From: Arthrobacter bussei
GTDB lineage: Bacteria; Actinomycetota; Actinomycetes; Actinomycetales; Micrococcaceae
Direction of reading: 5' to 3'
Length of the DNA stretch: 64,000 nt
NCBI RefSeq assembly: GCF_009377195.2
Contig: NZ_VJXX01000005.1
Span: forward strand, 186,001 to 250,000
Shown here: positions 46,246 through 54,633 of the stretch, piece by piece
Position numbering within the stretch: position 1 is the first letter of the stretch
Layout: the number at the start of each line of letters is the position of its first letter
The notes under the pieces: generated by a model
Told to the model about the DNA's origin: nothing
Databases searched by the model: none
The model's input: the letters and a program-made list of their open reading frames with translations, nothing else
Translations under genes and position numbers: made by a program

Positions 46246-46349
46246 GGGCGGGTGCTGGGCCCGGGCCGGCGGGAACGACGCCGGGCTTCCACCCATGCGG
46301 TGATGCCGGCAGGAGTGATGCCCGCGGCAGGGACCGGGCGCCTCACTCG

Positions 46350-47647
46350 TCAGGGGACGCGGACGCCCTCCGCGGTCGAACCCGCTTCCGGCATCCCGGC
46401 TGTCACCGGTGCCTCGGGCCGCCCGGTCGATCCGCCGTCAGGGGCCGGAGTGTCCCGTCGATCCATGCGGCCGCTCAGGACGGCCACGCCGAGGCCGAGA
46501 ACCGCCAGGCCCGCGCCGACGAGCGCCGGCGACGTGAAGCCCCACCCGGCCGTGATGACGGCTCCGCCGACCGCTGCCCCGAGAGCATTCGCCGTATTCA
46601 GCGCCGAGTGGTTCATCGATGAGGCGAGTGAGGGAGCCCCGGGGGAGACATCGAGGAGCCGTGCCTGCAGCGGCGGGATGAGCGTCGAGCCACTCGTCCC
46701 CACGAGGAAGACGAAGAGGCAGGCGGACCAGGGCGCGCCGGCGGCCACGGGGAACAGCAGGAGGACGATCGTGATGCTCGCCATGACGCCGTAGATGCTG
46801 CCCATGATGGACCGGTCGGCGAGCCGGCCGCCCAGGATGTTGCCGGCGACCATCCCCAGCCCGTACAGCGCGACGACGAGCGGCAGGAGCGCGGACTCCA
46901 GTCCTGCGACCTCGGTCATGATCGGCGAGATGTACGAGTAGACGGCGAAGAAGCCGCCGAAGCCGACGATCCCGATGAGCAGGGTCATCCACAGTTGCGG
47001 ACGGCGGAGCGCGCCAAGTTCGGTGCGGATACTCGCGCCGGGCCGGACGGGGATGTCGGGTACGAAGGCGCGGATGGAGACCAGGGTCGCGATGCCGATG
47101 AGGCCCACCAGCAGGAACATGGTGCGCCACCCGAACTGTTGTCCGAGCCACGTGGCGAACGGGACGCCGACGACATTCGCGATGCTGAGACCCAGCATCA
47201 CCATGGCGATCGCACGGCCTCGCTTCGCCGGATCGGCGAGTGTCGCGGCGATGACGGCTGCGACGCCGAAGTACGCGCCGTGCGGCAGGCCGGACAGGAA
47301 GCGTGACGCGAGCATGCACCCGAAGCCGGAGGCGAAGTAGGACGAGAGGTTGGCGAGCGTGATGACCAGCATCAGGGCCAGTGCCACGGTGCGCTGCGGT
47401 TTTTTCGCCCCGATGGTCGCGAGCACCGGCGCACCGATCACCACACCGAGCGCGTAGGCCGAGATGACGTGGCCCCCTCGGCGTAGTCGACGCCGAGATC
47501 CGCGCGCATCTGCTCGAGGAGTCCCATGATGGTGAACTCGGTGGTGCCGATGGCGAAGCCGCCCACCGCCAGCGCCGCGATGGCGAGGTTCAACCGGCGG
47601 CGCGACAGGCGCTGGGAGGGTGGACCTTGGGCAGGGGTGTCAGTCAT
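46350..47647 (-). pseudogene. DHA1-type MFS transporter interrupted by a one-base frameshift
   Basis: The frame from ATG 47647 encodes a typical start (LNLAIAALAVGGFAIGTTEFTIMGLLEQMRADLGVDYAEG) and then runs out of frame. The rest of the transporter (from VVIGAPVLATIGAKKP) continues in another frame to 46350. The switch falls in a run of five G on the coding strand (47473-47477); one more G would restore GHVISAYALGVVIG. Twelve helices would then be complete in a protein of about 430 residues. It may be a true recent mutation, a phase-variable tract or a sequencing error. Confidence 0.85.
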
Positions 47648-47817
47648 GGGTGTCCTAGCGGCGGAGTCTGTCGGGAACGGTCGGCCCGGTCGCCGGAGGC
47701 CCGGGACGGGACGACCGCCGGGCGGAACGGCGACAGGTGACGTCGTCGTTCCCCTTCAAGCCTAGGCGAGGGGCTCCGGGGTCGGGAAATGCAAGGGAAA
47801 CGTTCGTCGGGACGGGT

Positions 47818-47847
47818 TTGCCACCAAGAAATCAGCAACCTTACGAT
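47818..47847 (+). promoter_or_regulatory. Candidate promoter of the ybdK-type gene
   Basis: TTGCCA (47818-47823) matches the -35 consensus at five of six positions. TACGAT (47842-47847) follows after 18 bases. Confidence 0.5.
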
Positions 47848-47907
47848 TACTGACGGAATCTTGGTTGAGCAGCGGCCCTGACACGTCTTCCTGCTCAGGA
47901 GTTCGAC

Positions 47908-47976
47908 ATGCAGATACTCGTAGAGGTCCTCGCGCGACGCGCCCGGACGCAATCCGCTTCACCTTCGGGTATGTAG
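47908..47976 (+). CDS. 22-residue upstream ORF before the ybdK-type gene
   Basis: ATG at 47908 follows CAGGAG with a seven-base gap, the best ribosome site in the area, and ends TAG two bases before the ligase ATG. The peptide begins MQILVEVLARRA. The main gene has no Shine-Dalgarno of its own, so translation of this ORF may feed ribosomes to it. Confidence 0.4.
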   Translation: MQILVEVLARRARTQSASPSGM

Positions 47977-47978
47977 CC

Positions 47979-49139
47979 ATGAGGACCTTCGGTATCGAGG
48001 AGGAGTTCCTTCTCGTCGACGCGGTGACGGGAGAGCCGAGGCCTGTCGGCCGGCAGGTCGTCGAGCAGAGCTTCGACGATCGTCTGACGTGTGAAGTCAC
48101 GCAGGAGCAGCTCGAAACAGCCACCCGACCGCACCGGGATGTCAACGACCTCGCCCTCGACTTCGCGAGGTGCCGCACGCTCGCCGACGAGACGGCGCTT
48201 CGGGTGGGTGCACGGGTCGCCGCCCTCGCGACGTCCCCGCAGCCGGTCCTCCCGCTCGCCTCTCCCGGCAGCAGGTACGACGAGGTACGCGAGCGCTTCG
48301 CCCTGACTGCCAGCGATCAGGTGACCTGCGGGTGCCACGTCCATGTGGCTGTCGAGGACGACGACGAGGGTGTGGCGGTCCTCGACCGCATCCGCCCGTG
48401 GCTACCGGTACTCCTGGCACTGTCGACCAACTCGCCGTACTGGAACGGAGCGGACACGGGGTACGCCAGCTACCGGTCCCAGGCCTGGGGGCGCTGGCCG
48501 ATGGCGGGGCCGTGCGATCTCTTCGGTACGGCGGAGCGGTACCACGCGACGGTCGAGGCCCTCCTCGAGACCGCCGTACCCGTGGATCTCCGGCAGATCT
48601 ACTTCGACGCCCGCCTGAACCACCAGTACCCCACGGTCGAGGTGCGCGTGAGCGACGTGTGCCTGTACTCCGACGACGCCGTCCTGATCGCGCTCCTGAC
48701 CCGCGGACTCGTCGAGACCGCCGCACGCGAGTGGCACGCGGGCGTGCCGCCGCTCGAGATACCCACCGCGACCGTCAGGATGGCTTCATGGCGGGCGGGC
48801 CGCTTCGGTATGGACGGACGGCTCCTGCATCCGGTGACGGCCACTCCGCAGGATGCAGGCGACGTGGCGCTCGCCCTCCTGCAGCACGTGCGTCCTGTCC
48901 TCAGGGACCAGGGAGACGCCGAGATCGCCGAGTCCCTGCTGCGCCAGCTCCTCGCCCGCGGAACCGGAGCGCGCCGCCAGCGTGCAGCACTGTCGAGGAG
49001 GGGCGATCTCCGTGACGTCGTCTCCGAGGCGGTCCGCGTGACCAACCTTCCCCGCGGCGGCATCACCGATCAGCATGAGGCCGCGGCTCGTCCTGCGTCA
49101 CGCTCGTTCGCCGGCTTCCTGGGATGGGGCAGGCCATGA
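47979..49139 (+). CDS. YbdK-type carboxylate-amine ligase (glutamate-cysteine ligase 2 family)
   Basis: This GCS2 family has weak glutamate-cysteine ligase activity in some members; the true substrate is often unknown, and actinobacteria of this group use mycothiol rather than glutathione. The 386-residue protein has the opening TFGIEEEFLLVD, CGCHVHVAVED near residue 114, LALSTNSPYWNGADTGYASYR and EVRVSDVC, all typical. The ATG at 47979 starts the conserved domain directly. It lacks a Shine-Dalgarno but sits two bases after an upstream ORF. Confidence 0.9.
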   Translation: MRTFGIEEEFLLVDAVTGEPRPVGRQVVEQSFDDRLTCEVTQEQLETATRPHRDVNDLALDFARCRTLADETALRVGARVAALATSPQPVLPLASPGSRYDEVRERFALTASDQVTCGCHVHVAVEDDDEGVAVLDRIRPWLPVLLALSTNSPYWNGADTGYASYRSQAWGRWPMAGPCDLFGTAERYHATVEALLETAVPVDLRQIYFDARLNHQYPTVEVRVSDVCLYSDDAVLIALLTRGLVETAAREWHAGVPPLEIPTATVRMASWRAGRFGMDGRLLHPVTATPQDAGDVALALLQHVRPVLRDQGDAEIAESLLRQLLARGTGARRQRAALSRRGDLRDVVSEAVRVTNLPRGGITDQHEAAARPASRSFAGFLGWGRP

Positions 49140-49147
49140 AGCGGAGA

Positions 49148-49179
49148 CTGCCCGGTGGACCCTGCCCGGTGGACCCTGC
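49148..49179 (+). repeat. Short direct repeat
   Basis: CTGCCCGGTGGACC occurs twice in tandem, followed by a partial copy, just after the ybdK-type gene. Confidence 0.6.
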
Positions 49180-49280
49180 GTGATGGGCCGGTCCAGAGAC
49201 CGAGCTGCGCCGCTCGTCAAGCCCCGGGGTGCAGTCGACCCCAGCTGGCCGATCCCGTGTGCTGATGATGTGATCGGGGG

Positions 49281-49529
49281 ATGAGCTGGACACCCCACCC
49301 CTCCCAATTACCCCATAGCGAGCATCTTCGCGAGGACATCAACCTGCCTGCAGAGCCCGAGTCCGAGAGCGCTGCGGACTTCTCCGACGAGTCCTACACC
49401 TCGATGGAACTCAATGCCGGCCAGCAGGTGCCCGGACTGAGCCCACATGGTGAATACCGGCGCGGGGACGACCCCGAACGCCGGACGGCGCCGACGGGCG
49501 ACGGCCTGGCCTCGCCCGAGGAGAGCTGA
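49281..49529 (+). CDS. Small acidic protein of unknown function
   Basis: An 82-residue frame with ATG at 49281 after GATCGGGGG. The protein is hydrophilic and acidic, rich in Glu, Ser, Asp and Pro, with no hydrophobic core and no recognised motif, so it may be disordered. It ends ten bases before the promoter hexamer of the Nudix gene. Its composition is less Arg-rich than typical shadow frames, which supports real coding, but chance cannot be excluded. Confidence 0.45.
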   Translation: MSWTPHPSQLPHSEHLREDINLPAEPESESAADFSDESYTSMELNAGQQVPGLSPHGEYRRGDDPERRTAPTGDGLASPEES

Positions 49530-49539
49530 GCGCACTCGA

Positions 49540-49545
49540 TAGACT
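49540..49545 (+). promoter_or_regulatory. -10 hexamer for leaderless Nudix gene
   Basis: TAGACT ends six bases before the GTG at 49552. Confidence 0.5.
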
Positions 49546-49551
49546 TCCCGG

Positions 49552-50007
49552 GTGACGCAACCAGCAACGGATCCTCTCCGTCAGATCGTGGGAGCCGCCG
49601 TCGTGGACTCCCTCCTGCAGCCGACCCGACTCCTCGTGGCCCGGCGGACGGCGCCGCCCGAATTCGCCGGGATGTGGGAGTTCCCGGGCGGCAAGGTGGA
49701 GCCGGGGGAGACCTGCGAGGCAGCGCTCCTGCGGGAGCTCGAGGAGGAACTGGGCATCCGGGCCGTCCTGGGCTCCGAGATCGAGGGTCCGGGCCACCAG
49801 GGGTGGCAGCTCAATGCTGTAGCCGCGATGCGCGTCTGGCTGGCCGAGGTCGCGGACGGCGAGCCTGCGCCCCTCCAGGACCACGACGAGGTGCGGTGGG
49901 TCCTCCTGGACCCCTCCCACGAGCTGGAAGCCCTGCCGTGGATCCCGGCAGACCGTCCGATCCTCACCGCGTTACGAGCCGAGGCGGCTGCACGCCGGGT
50001 GTCCTGA
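49552..50007 (+). CDS. Nudix hydrolase, MutT-like
   Basis: MutT-type enzymes hydrolyse oxidised nucleotides such as 8-oxo-dGTP. The 151-residue protein has a complete Nudix box GGKVEPGETCEAALLRELEEELGI (about residues 42-65), with the required Gly, Glu and REXXEE residues, and the WEFPGG entry typical of MutT. The GTG start fits a leaderless transcript. A different Nudix substrate is possible. Confidence 0.9.
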   Translation: MTQPATDPLRQIVGAAVVDSLLQPTRLLVARRTAPPEFAGMWEFPGGKVEPGETCEAALLRELEEELGIRAVLGSEIEGPGHQGWQLNAVAAMRVWLAEVADGEPAPLQDHDEVRWVLLDPSHELEALPWIPADRPILTALRAEAAARRVS

Positions 50008-50072
50008 GCCTGCTGCCCGACGTCGACGGTTCGATCCGACGCCGGAGACCCTGACCTGCCGAAGGAGAGAAC

Positions 50073-50642
50073 ATGGAACTCGACGATCTACTCGCCGCAC
50101 TGGATGCCGGGGAGACCATCACCGGCGACTCACCTCTGCACGAGGTGATGCACGCCGTGAGCCAGGACGCCCTGCGGATCACGGGCGAACTCAACGATGG
50201 CTATAAGGACCCGGCGCGCGTCCGGGTGCTGCTGTCCGAGCTGACCGGCAGGCCGGTCGACGAATCCGTGACGGTGTTCCCGCCGTTCTACTCGGAGTTC
50301 GGCCGGAACATCACCCTGGGGCGACGCATCTTCATCAACGCCGGATGCAAGCTGCAGGACCAGGGCGGGGTGGTCATCGGGGACGACTGCCTGATCGGGC
50401 ACAACGTGGTGATGGCAACCCTCAACCACGACCTCGACCCCGGCAGGCGCGCCGACATGATCCCCGCCCCGATCATCATCGGCCGGAACGTCTGGGTCGG
50501 CTCGAACGCGATCATCCTTCCCGGGGTCACCATCGGGGACAACGCGGTCGTCGCAGCGGCTGCCGTCGTGACGAGGGACGTGCCGGAGAACGCCGTCGTC
50601 GTCGGTTCTCCGGCACGAGTGGTGCGCTCAGTGACCGGTTGA
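50073..50642 (+). CDS. Sugar O-acetyltransferase of the Maa/LacA left-handed beta-helix family
   Basis: The 189-residue protein has the maltose/galactoside acetyltransferase pattern. An N-terminal helical part is followed by hexapeptide repeats (GRNITLGRRIFINAGCKLQD, GDDCLIGHNVVMATLNHDL with the catalytic His, IIIGRNVWVGSNAIILPGVTIGDNAVVAAAAVVTRDVPENAVVVGSPARVV). It probably acetylates a sugar or a related acceptor with acetyl-CoA. The ATG follows GAAGGAGA. It is near the Nudix gene but with its own ribosome site. Confidence 0.9.
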   Translation: MELDDLLAALDAGETITGDSPLHEVMHAVSQDALRITGELNDGYKDPARVRVLLSELTGRPVDESVTVFPPFYSEFGRNITLGRRIFINAGCKLQDQGGVVIGDDCLIGHNVVMATLNHDLDPGRRADMIPAPIIIGRNVWVGSNAIILPGVTIGDNAVVAAAAVVTRDVPENAVVVGSPARVVRSVTG

Positions 50643-50662
50643 CCGGTCGACCCGTCAACCGG
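50635..50662 (+). terminator. Hairpin over the acetyltransferase stop codon
   Basis: CCGGTTGAC (50635-50643) pairs perfectly with GTCAACCGG (50654-50662) around a ten-base loop. There is no U-run. Confidence 0.4.
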
Positions 50663-50746
50663 CGGCCGGGCGGGTGCCGGGGTTCGTGGAACGGACCTGT
50701 CCGGCCCCACCCGCCGGGTCGCCCGGCCGGCTGGCCAGGCCGCTGG

Positions 50747-51850
50747 TCAGAAGAGTGTCGCCTGAACCGGAGGGGGAGCCGGTGTCCGGGCGTCGGACGG
50801 TGCTCGCGTGCCCTTATAGCCGGGGGTGCCGGGGGTGCCGGGAGTGGCTGGTGCGGGGAGCTCGGTCGGCGTCAGGTTCCGGAAGAACCCGGCGCCCGCG
50901 GTGAGGCCATGCTTCCGCCTGAAGACACGGATCCGTCCCGACAGCCAGTCGCGGTACTCCCTGGAGGCATAGCTCCCGCTGCTGTACAGGCCCTCGTACC
51001 GTGACACGAGGCGGGGGTGATGCGCGGAGAGCCACTGCATGAACCACTCCCGCGACCCGGGTCTCAGGTAGAGGGGGCCCGCGCTGACCCCGGTCGCACC
51101 GGCGGCGGCGAGCGCGCCGAACAGCTGGTCGAGGGACTCGTCGCCGTCGGTGAGCCACGGCAGGATCGGCATGGCCATCACCCCGCAGGGCAGTCCGGCG
51201 TCACGCAGCCGTGAGATGAGCGCAAGACGCGCCTTCGGTGCGGGGGTGCCCGGCTCGATCGACTCCGCGAGGACCGGGTCCATCAGCGCGAGCGAGATAC
51301 CCACACCGACGGACACCGAGTGCGACGCCGCCGCGAGGAGGGGGATGTCCCGGGCCAGGAGCGTGCCCTTCGTCAGGATGGAGAACGGCGTTCCCGACTC
51401 CGCGAGGGCGGAGATGATCCCGGGCATCAGACGGTACCGGCCCTCCGCGCGCTGGTACGGATCCGTGTTCGTCCCGAGGGCCACATGGTCGCGGTTCCAC
51501 GAGGGCCTGGCGAGTTCGCGGGCCAGCACCTCCGCGGCGTTGATCTTCACGACGAGCTGCGCGTCGAAATCGAGCCCGGTGTCCAGGTTCAGATAGCTGT
51601 GGGTCTTCCTCGCGAAGCAGTAGACACAGGCGTGGGAGCACCCACGAAAGGGATTGATCGTCCACGAGAAGGGCATCGACGAGGTCGGCGGGACCTTGTT
51701 GAGCACCGATTTGGCGGCGACCTCGTGGAAGGTGATGCCCGCGAAGTCCGGGGTCCTCACCGTGCGGACGAGACCCGCGAGCGGCAGGAGGCTCGGTTCC
51801 GCAAAGGTACTGTCACCCTGCTCCGTGACTCTCTGGCCTTCCCACCGCAT
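50747..51850 (-). CDS. SplB-like radical SAM protein (mycobacterial Rv2578c type)
   Basis: The 367-residue protein has the radical SAM cluster CSHACVYC (Cys71, Cys75, Cys78), NPFRGCSHACVYCFARKTH as in spore-photoproduct-lyase-related proteins, and TNTDPYQRAEGRYRLMPGII. Photolyase-like activity is not proven for this group. The C-terminus carries a Pro/Thr/Gly tail from short repeats. A LexA-type palindrome lies 7 to 26 bases before the ATG, with no Shine-Dalgarno, so it looks like an SOS gene with a very short or absent leader. The mycobacterial counterpart is, to my knowledge, damage-induced. Confidence 0.88.
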   Translation of the reverse strand: MRWEGQRVTEQGDSTFAEPSLLPLAGLVRTVRTPDFAGITFHEVAAKSVLNKVPPTSSMPFSWTINPFRGCSHACVYCFARKTHSYLNLDTGLDFDAQLVVKINAAEVLARELARPSWNRDHVALGTNTDPYQRAEGRYRLMPGIISALAESGTPFSILTKGTLLARDIPLLAAASHSVSVGVGISLALMDPVLAESIEPGTPAPKARLALISRLRDAGLPCGVMAMPILPWLTDGDESLDQLFGALAAAGATGVSAGPLYLRPGSREWFMQWLSAHHPRLVSRYEGLYSSGSYASREYRDWLSGRIRVFRRKHGLTAGAGFFRNLTPTELPAPATPGTPGTPGYKGTRAPSDARTPAPPPVQATLF

Positions 51851-51854
51851 AGCA

Positions 51855-51860
51855 GTATTA
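51855..51860 (-). promoter_or_regulatory. -10 of the SplB-like gene
   Basis: TAATAC on the minus strand lies just inside the LexA palindrome and four bases from the ATG. The operator would fill the -35/-10 spacer. Confidence 0.45.
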
Positions 51861-51876
51861 GAACATGTGTTCTAAT
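51857..51876. promoter_or_regulatory. LexA-type palindrome between splB-like gene and pcp
   Basis: ATTAGAAC-ATGT-GTTCTAAT has perfect eight-base arms and the SOS core GAAC-N4-GTTC. Its core AGAACATGTGTTC is identical to the LysM-side box at 35965. Confidence 0.7.
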
Positions 51877-51899
51877 GACCTGTCATCCGATGGCTGGCC

Positions 51900-51905
51900 T
51901 AGGCT
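51900..51905 (+). promoter_or_regulatory. -10 hexamer for leaderless pcp
   Basis: TAGGCT ends six bases before the pcp ATG at 51912. Confidence 0.5.
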
Positions 51906-51911
51906 TGTCCG

Positions 51912-52550
51912 ATGATCCTCCTCACCGGCTTCGAACCCTTCGGGGGAGAAGCGACCAACCCGTCCTGGCTCGCCGCCCGGCGCGCGACGTCGCTGCTGCG
52001 CGAGCAGGGTCTGGACGCCGCCGCCGTCGAGGTGCCGTGCGTCTTCGGCCGCAGCGTCGATGCGCTGGCGGAGGCGATGGATCGCCATCGGCCGGACGTC
52101 GTCCTCTGCGTCGGGCAGGCCGGCGGCCGCGAGCGCGTCTCCATCGAGCGTGTCGCCATCAACGTCGATGATGCTCGCATCCCGGACAACGCGGGCCGTC
52201 AGCCGGTCGATGAGGCGGTGGAGCCGGGCGGTCCCGCCGCCTACTTCTCCACCCTGCCGATCAAGGCGTGCCGCGAGGCGGTGGCGGCGCTCGGCGTCCC
52301 GGTGGAGGTCTCGCAGACCGCCGGGACCTACGTCTGCAACCACATCTTCTACGGGCTCATGCACCGCCTCGCGGGAAGCAGCGGAACGAGGGGCGGCTTC
52401 ATCCACGTCCCGTACTCGACGGAGCAGGGCGAGGCGAACGGCGCCCCTCGGCTCCCGGTCGAGGACATGGCGGCCGCGCTCGTGGCCATCGCGACGACGA
52501 CGGCGGGGACGTCGAGGGACGTGCGGGTCTCCGCCGGCGCGGAGCACTAG
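51912..52550 (+). CDS. pcp: Pyroglutamyl-peptidase I
   Basis: Pcp removes N-terminal pyroglutamate from peptides. The 212-residue cysteine peptidase has the opening LLTGFEPFGGEATNPS and the triad Glu79 (SIERVAIN), Cys142 (GTYVCNH) and His165 (GFIHVPY). The family length is about 200-215. Its last ten codons form the first copy of a 53-base tandem repeat. The stop TAG arises where the other copies read CAG, so the true ancestral C-terminus may have been changed by the array. Confidence 0.95.
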   Translation: MILLTGFEPFGGEATNPSWLAARRATSLLREQGLDAAAVEVPCVFGRSVDALAEAMDRHRPDVVLCVGQAGGRERVSIERVAINVDDARIPDNAGRQPVDEAVEPGGPAAYFSTLPIKACREAVAALGVPVEVSQTAGTYVCNHIFYGLMHRLAGSSGTRGGFIHVPYSTEQGEANGAPRLPVEDMAAALVAIATTTAGTSRDVRVSAGAEH

Positions 52551-52729
52551 GCCCGGGCGCGACGACGACGGACGTGCGGGTCCCCGCCGGTGCGGAGTAC
52601 CAGGCCCGGGCGCGACGACGACGGACGTGCGGGTCTCCGCCGGCGCGGAGCACCAGGCCCGGGCGCGACGACGACGGACGTGCGGGTCTCCGCCGGTGCG
52701 GAGCACCAGGCCCGGGCGCGGTGACGACC
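52518..52729. repeat. Four tandem copies of a 53-base minisatellite
   Basis: Units start at 52518, 52571, 52624 and 52677, each beginning GACGTGCGGGT and differing at a few bases. The first overlaps the 3' end of pcp. The period is not a multiple of three, so the array is not a simple coding repeat. Confidence 0.9.
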
Positions 52730-52732
52730 ATG

Positions 52733-52792
52733 GCGGGACCGAGGGACCGAGGGACCGGGGGACCGGGGGACTGGGCGACCGGAGGACGGGGA
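52733..52792. repeat. Eight-base GGACCGRG tandem array
   Basis: About six degenerate copies of an octamer (GGACCGAG, GGACCGGG, GGACTGGG) directly follow the 53-base array. Confidence 0.75.
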
Positions 52793-52845
52793 CACAGGGA
52801 CCGGCCGAGCAGGACACGCGGCGGACCACCGCTGCCGTGCAGGGC

Positions 52846-53325
52846 TCAGGACGCCGGGTCCTGCTTCCGGGGCTCGCGCCTGGCGGCCAGTGCGGCCCGG
52901 ACCGCGGCAGCGACGGGACGGAGCGGCTGTTCGCGGTAGCCGCCGTCCGCCAGTCCGGCCCCGCGTTCGAACGGGTTGCGCGATGCCGGATCGCCCGTCC
53001 GCAGGAGCGAGTACCCGGCGGCCACCAGATAGGCGGGAAGGAACGGCAGGCCGAGGAAGGCGGCGTACTGGCGGCAGTGGCGTGCCTCGTGCTCGAGGAG
53101 GCGCTGGAAGCCCGCCGGCACGTCCTGGGGGACCCGCCCGCGCAGCAGCACGACGCTGCCCACGGTGAATGCACGGGCTCTGGGCAGGCGACGCCGGTAG
53201 CCCTCGGCGAGGAGGATGCCATGCGGACCGCGGGTGATCCTGCAGCCCGACAGGACGGCGACGGCCAGGCCGCTCGGGGTGGACAGGTTCACCCAGTTGA
53301 GGACGGGCACGAGGCTCCGGTGCAT
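52846..53325 (-). CDS. HEXXH-containing hypothetical protein, possible zinc peptidase
   Basis: The 159-residue protein contains LLEHEARHCRQYAAF with the zinc-binding HEXXH motif (HEARH, about residue 78-82), in a stretch similar to small minimal gluzincins. No signal peptide is clear, though a hydrophobic segment (LPFLPAYLVAAGYSLL) follows the motif. Activity is unproven. A TACGAT hexamer six bases before the ATG suggests a leaderless mRNA. It reads toward the minisatellite arrays. Confidence 0.7.
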   Translation of the reverse strand: MHRSLVPVLNWVNLSTPSGLAVAVLSGCRITRGPHGILLAEGYRRRLPRARAFTVGSVVLLRGRVPQDVPAGFQRLLEHEARHCRQYAAFLGLPFLPAYLVAAGYSLLRTGDPASRNPFERGAGLADGGYREQPLRPVAAAVRAALAARREPRKQDPAS

Positions 53326-53331
53326 GCCGAC

Positions 53332-53337
53332 ATCGTA
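53332..53337 (-). promoter_or_regulatory. -10 hexamer for leaderless HEXXH gene
   Basis: TACGAT on the minus strand ends six bases before the ATG at 53325. Confidence 0.5.
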
Positions 53338-53436
53338 CTGCGGCCCGAGAGCCGGTCACCGACGACGTCGGACGAGCTGGCCTCGGGCCGGGCGTGATGC
53401 GGTTGCGGGCCCGCCGAGCCGGTCGCCTAGACTTGA

Positions 53437-54633
<1,197 letters not shown>

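Larger units (their letters stand above)
47648..47978. other. Divergent intergenic region with promoter and upstream ORF
   Basis: The half next to the MFS start shows nothing identifiable. The half next to the YbdK-type gene has a promoter-like TTGCCA / 18 bases / TACGAT (47818-47847) in locally AT-richer DNA, and a 22-codon ORF with a strong Shine-Dalgarno at 47908. Confidence 0.55.

Noticed and set aside
52518..52792. Repeat array considered as CRISPR
   Set aside because: Units are directly adjacent 53-mers without spacers, and no cas genes are near.
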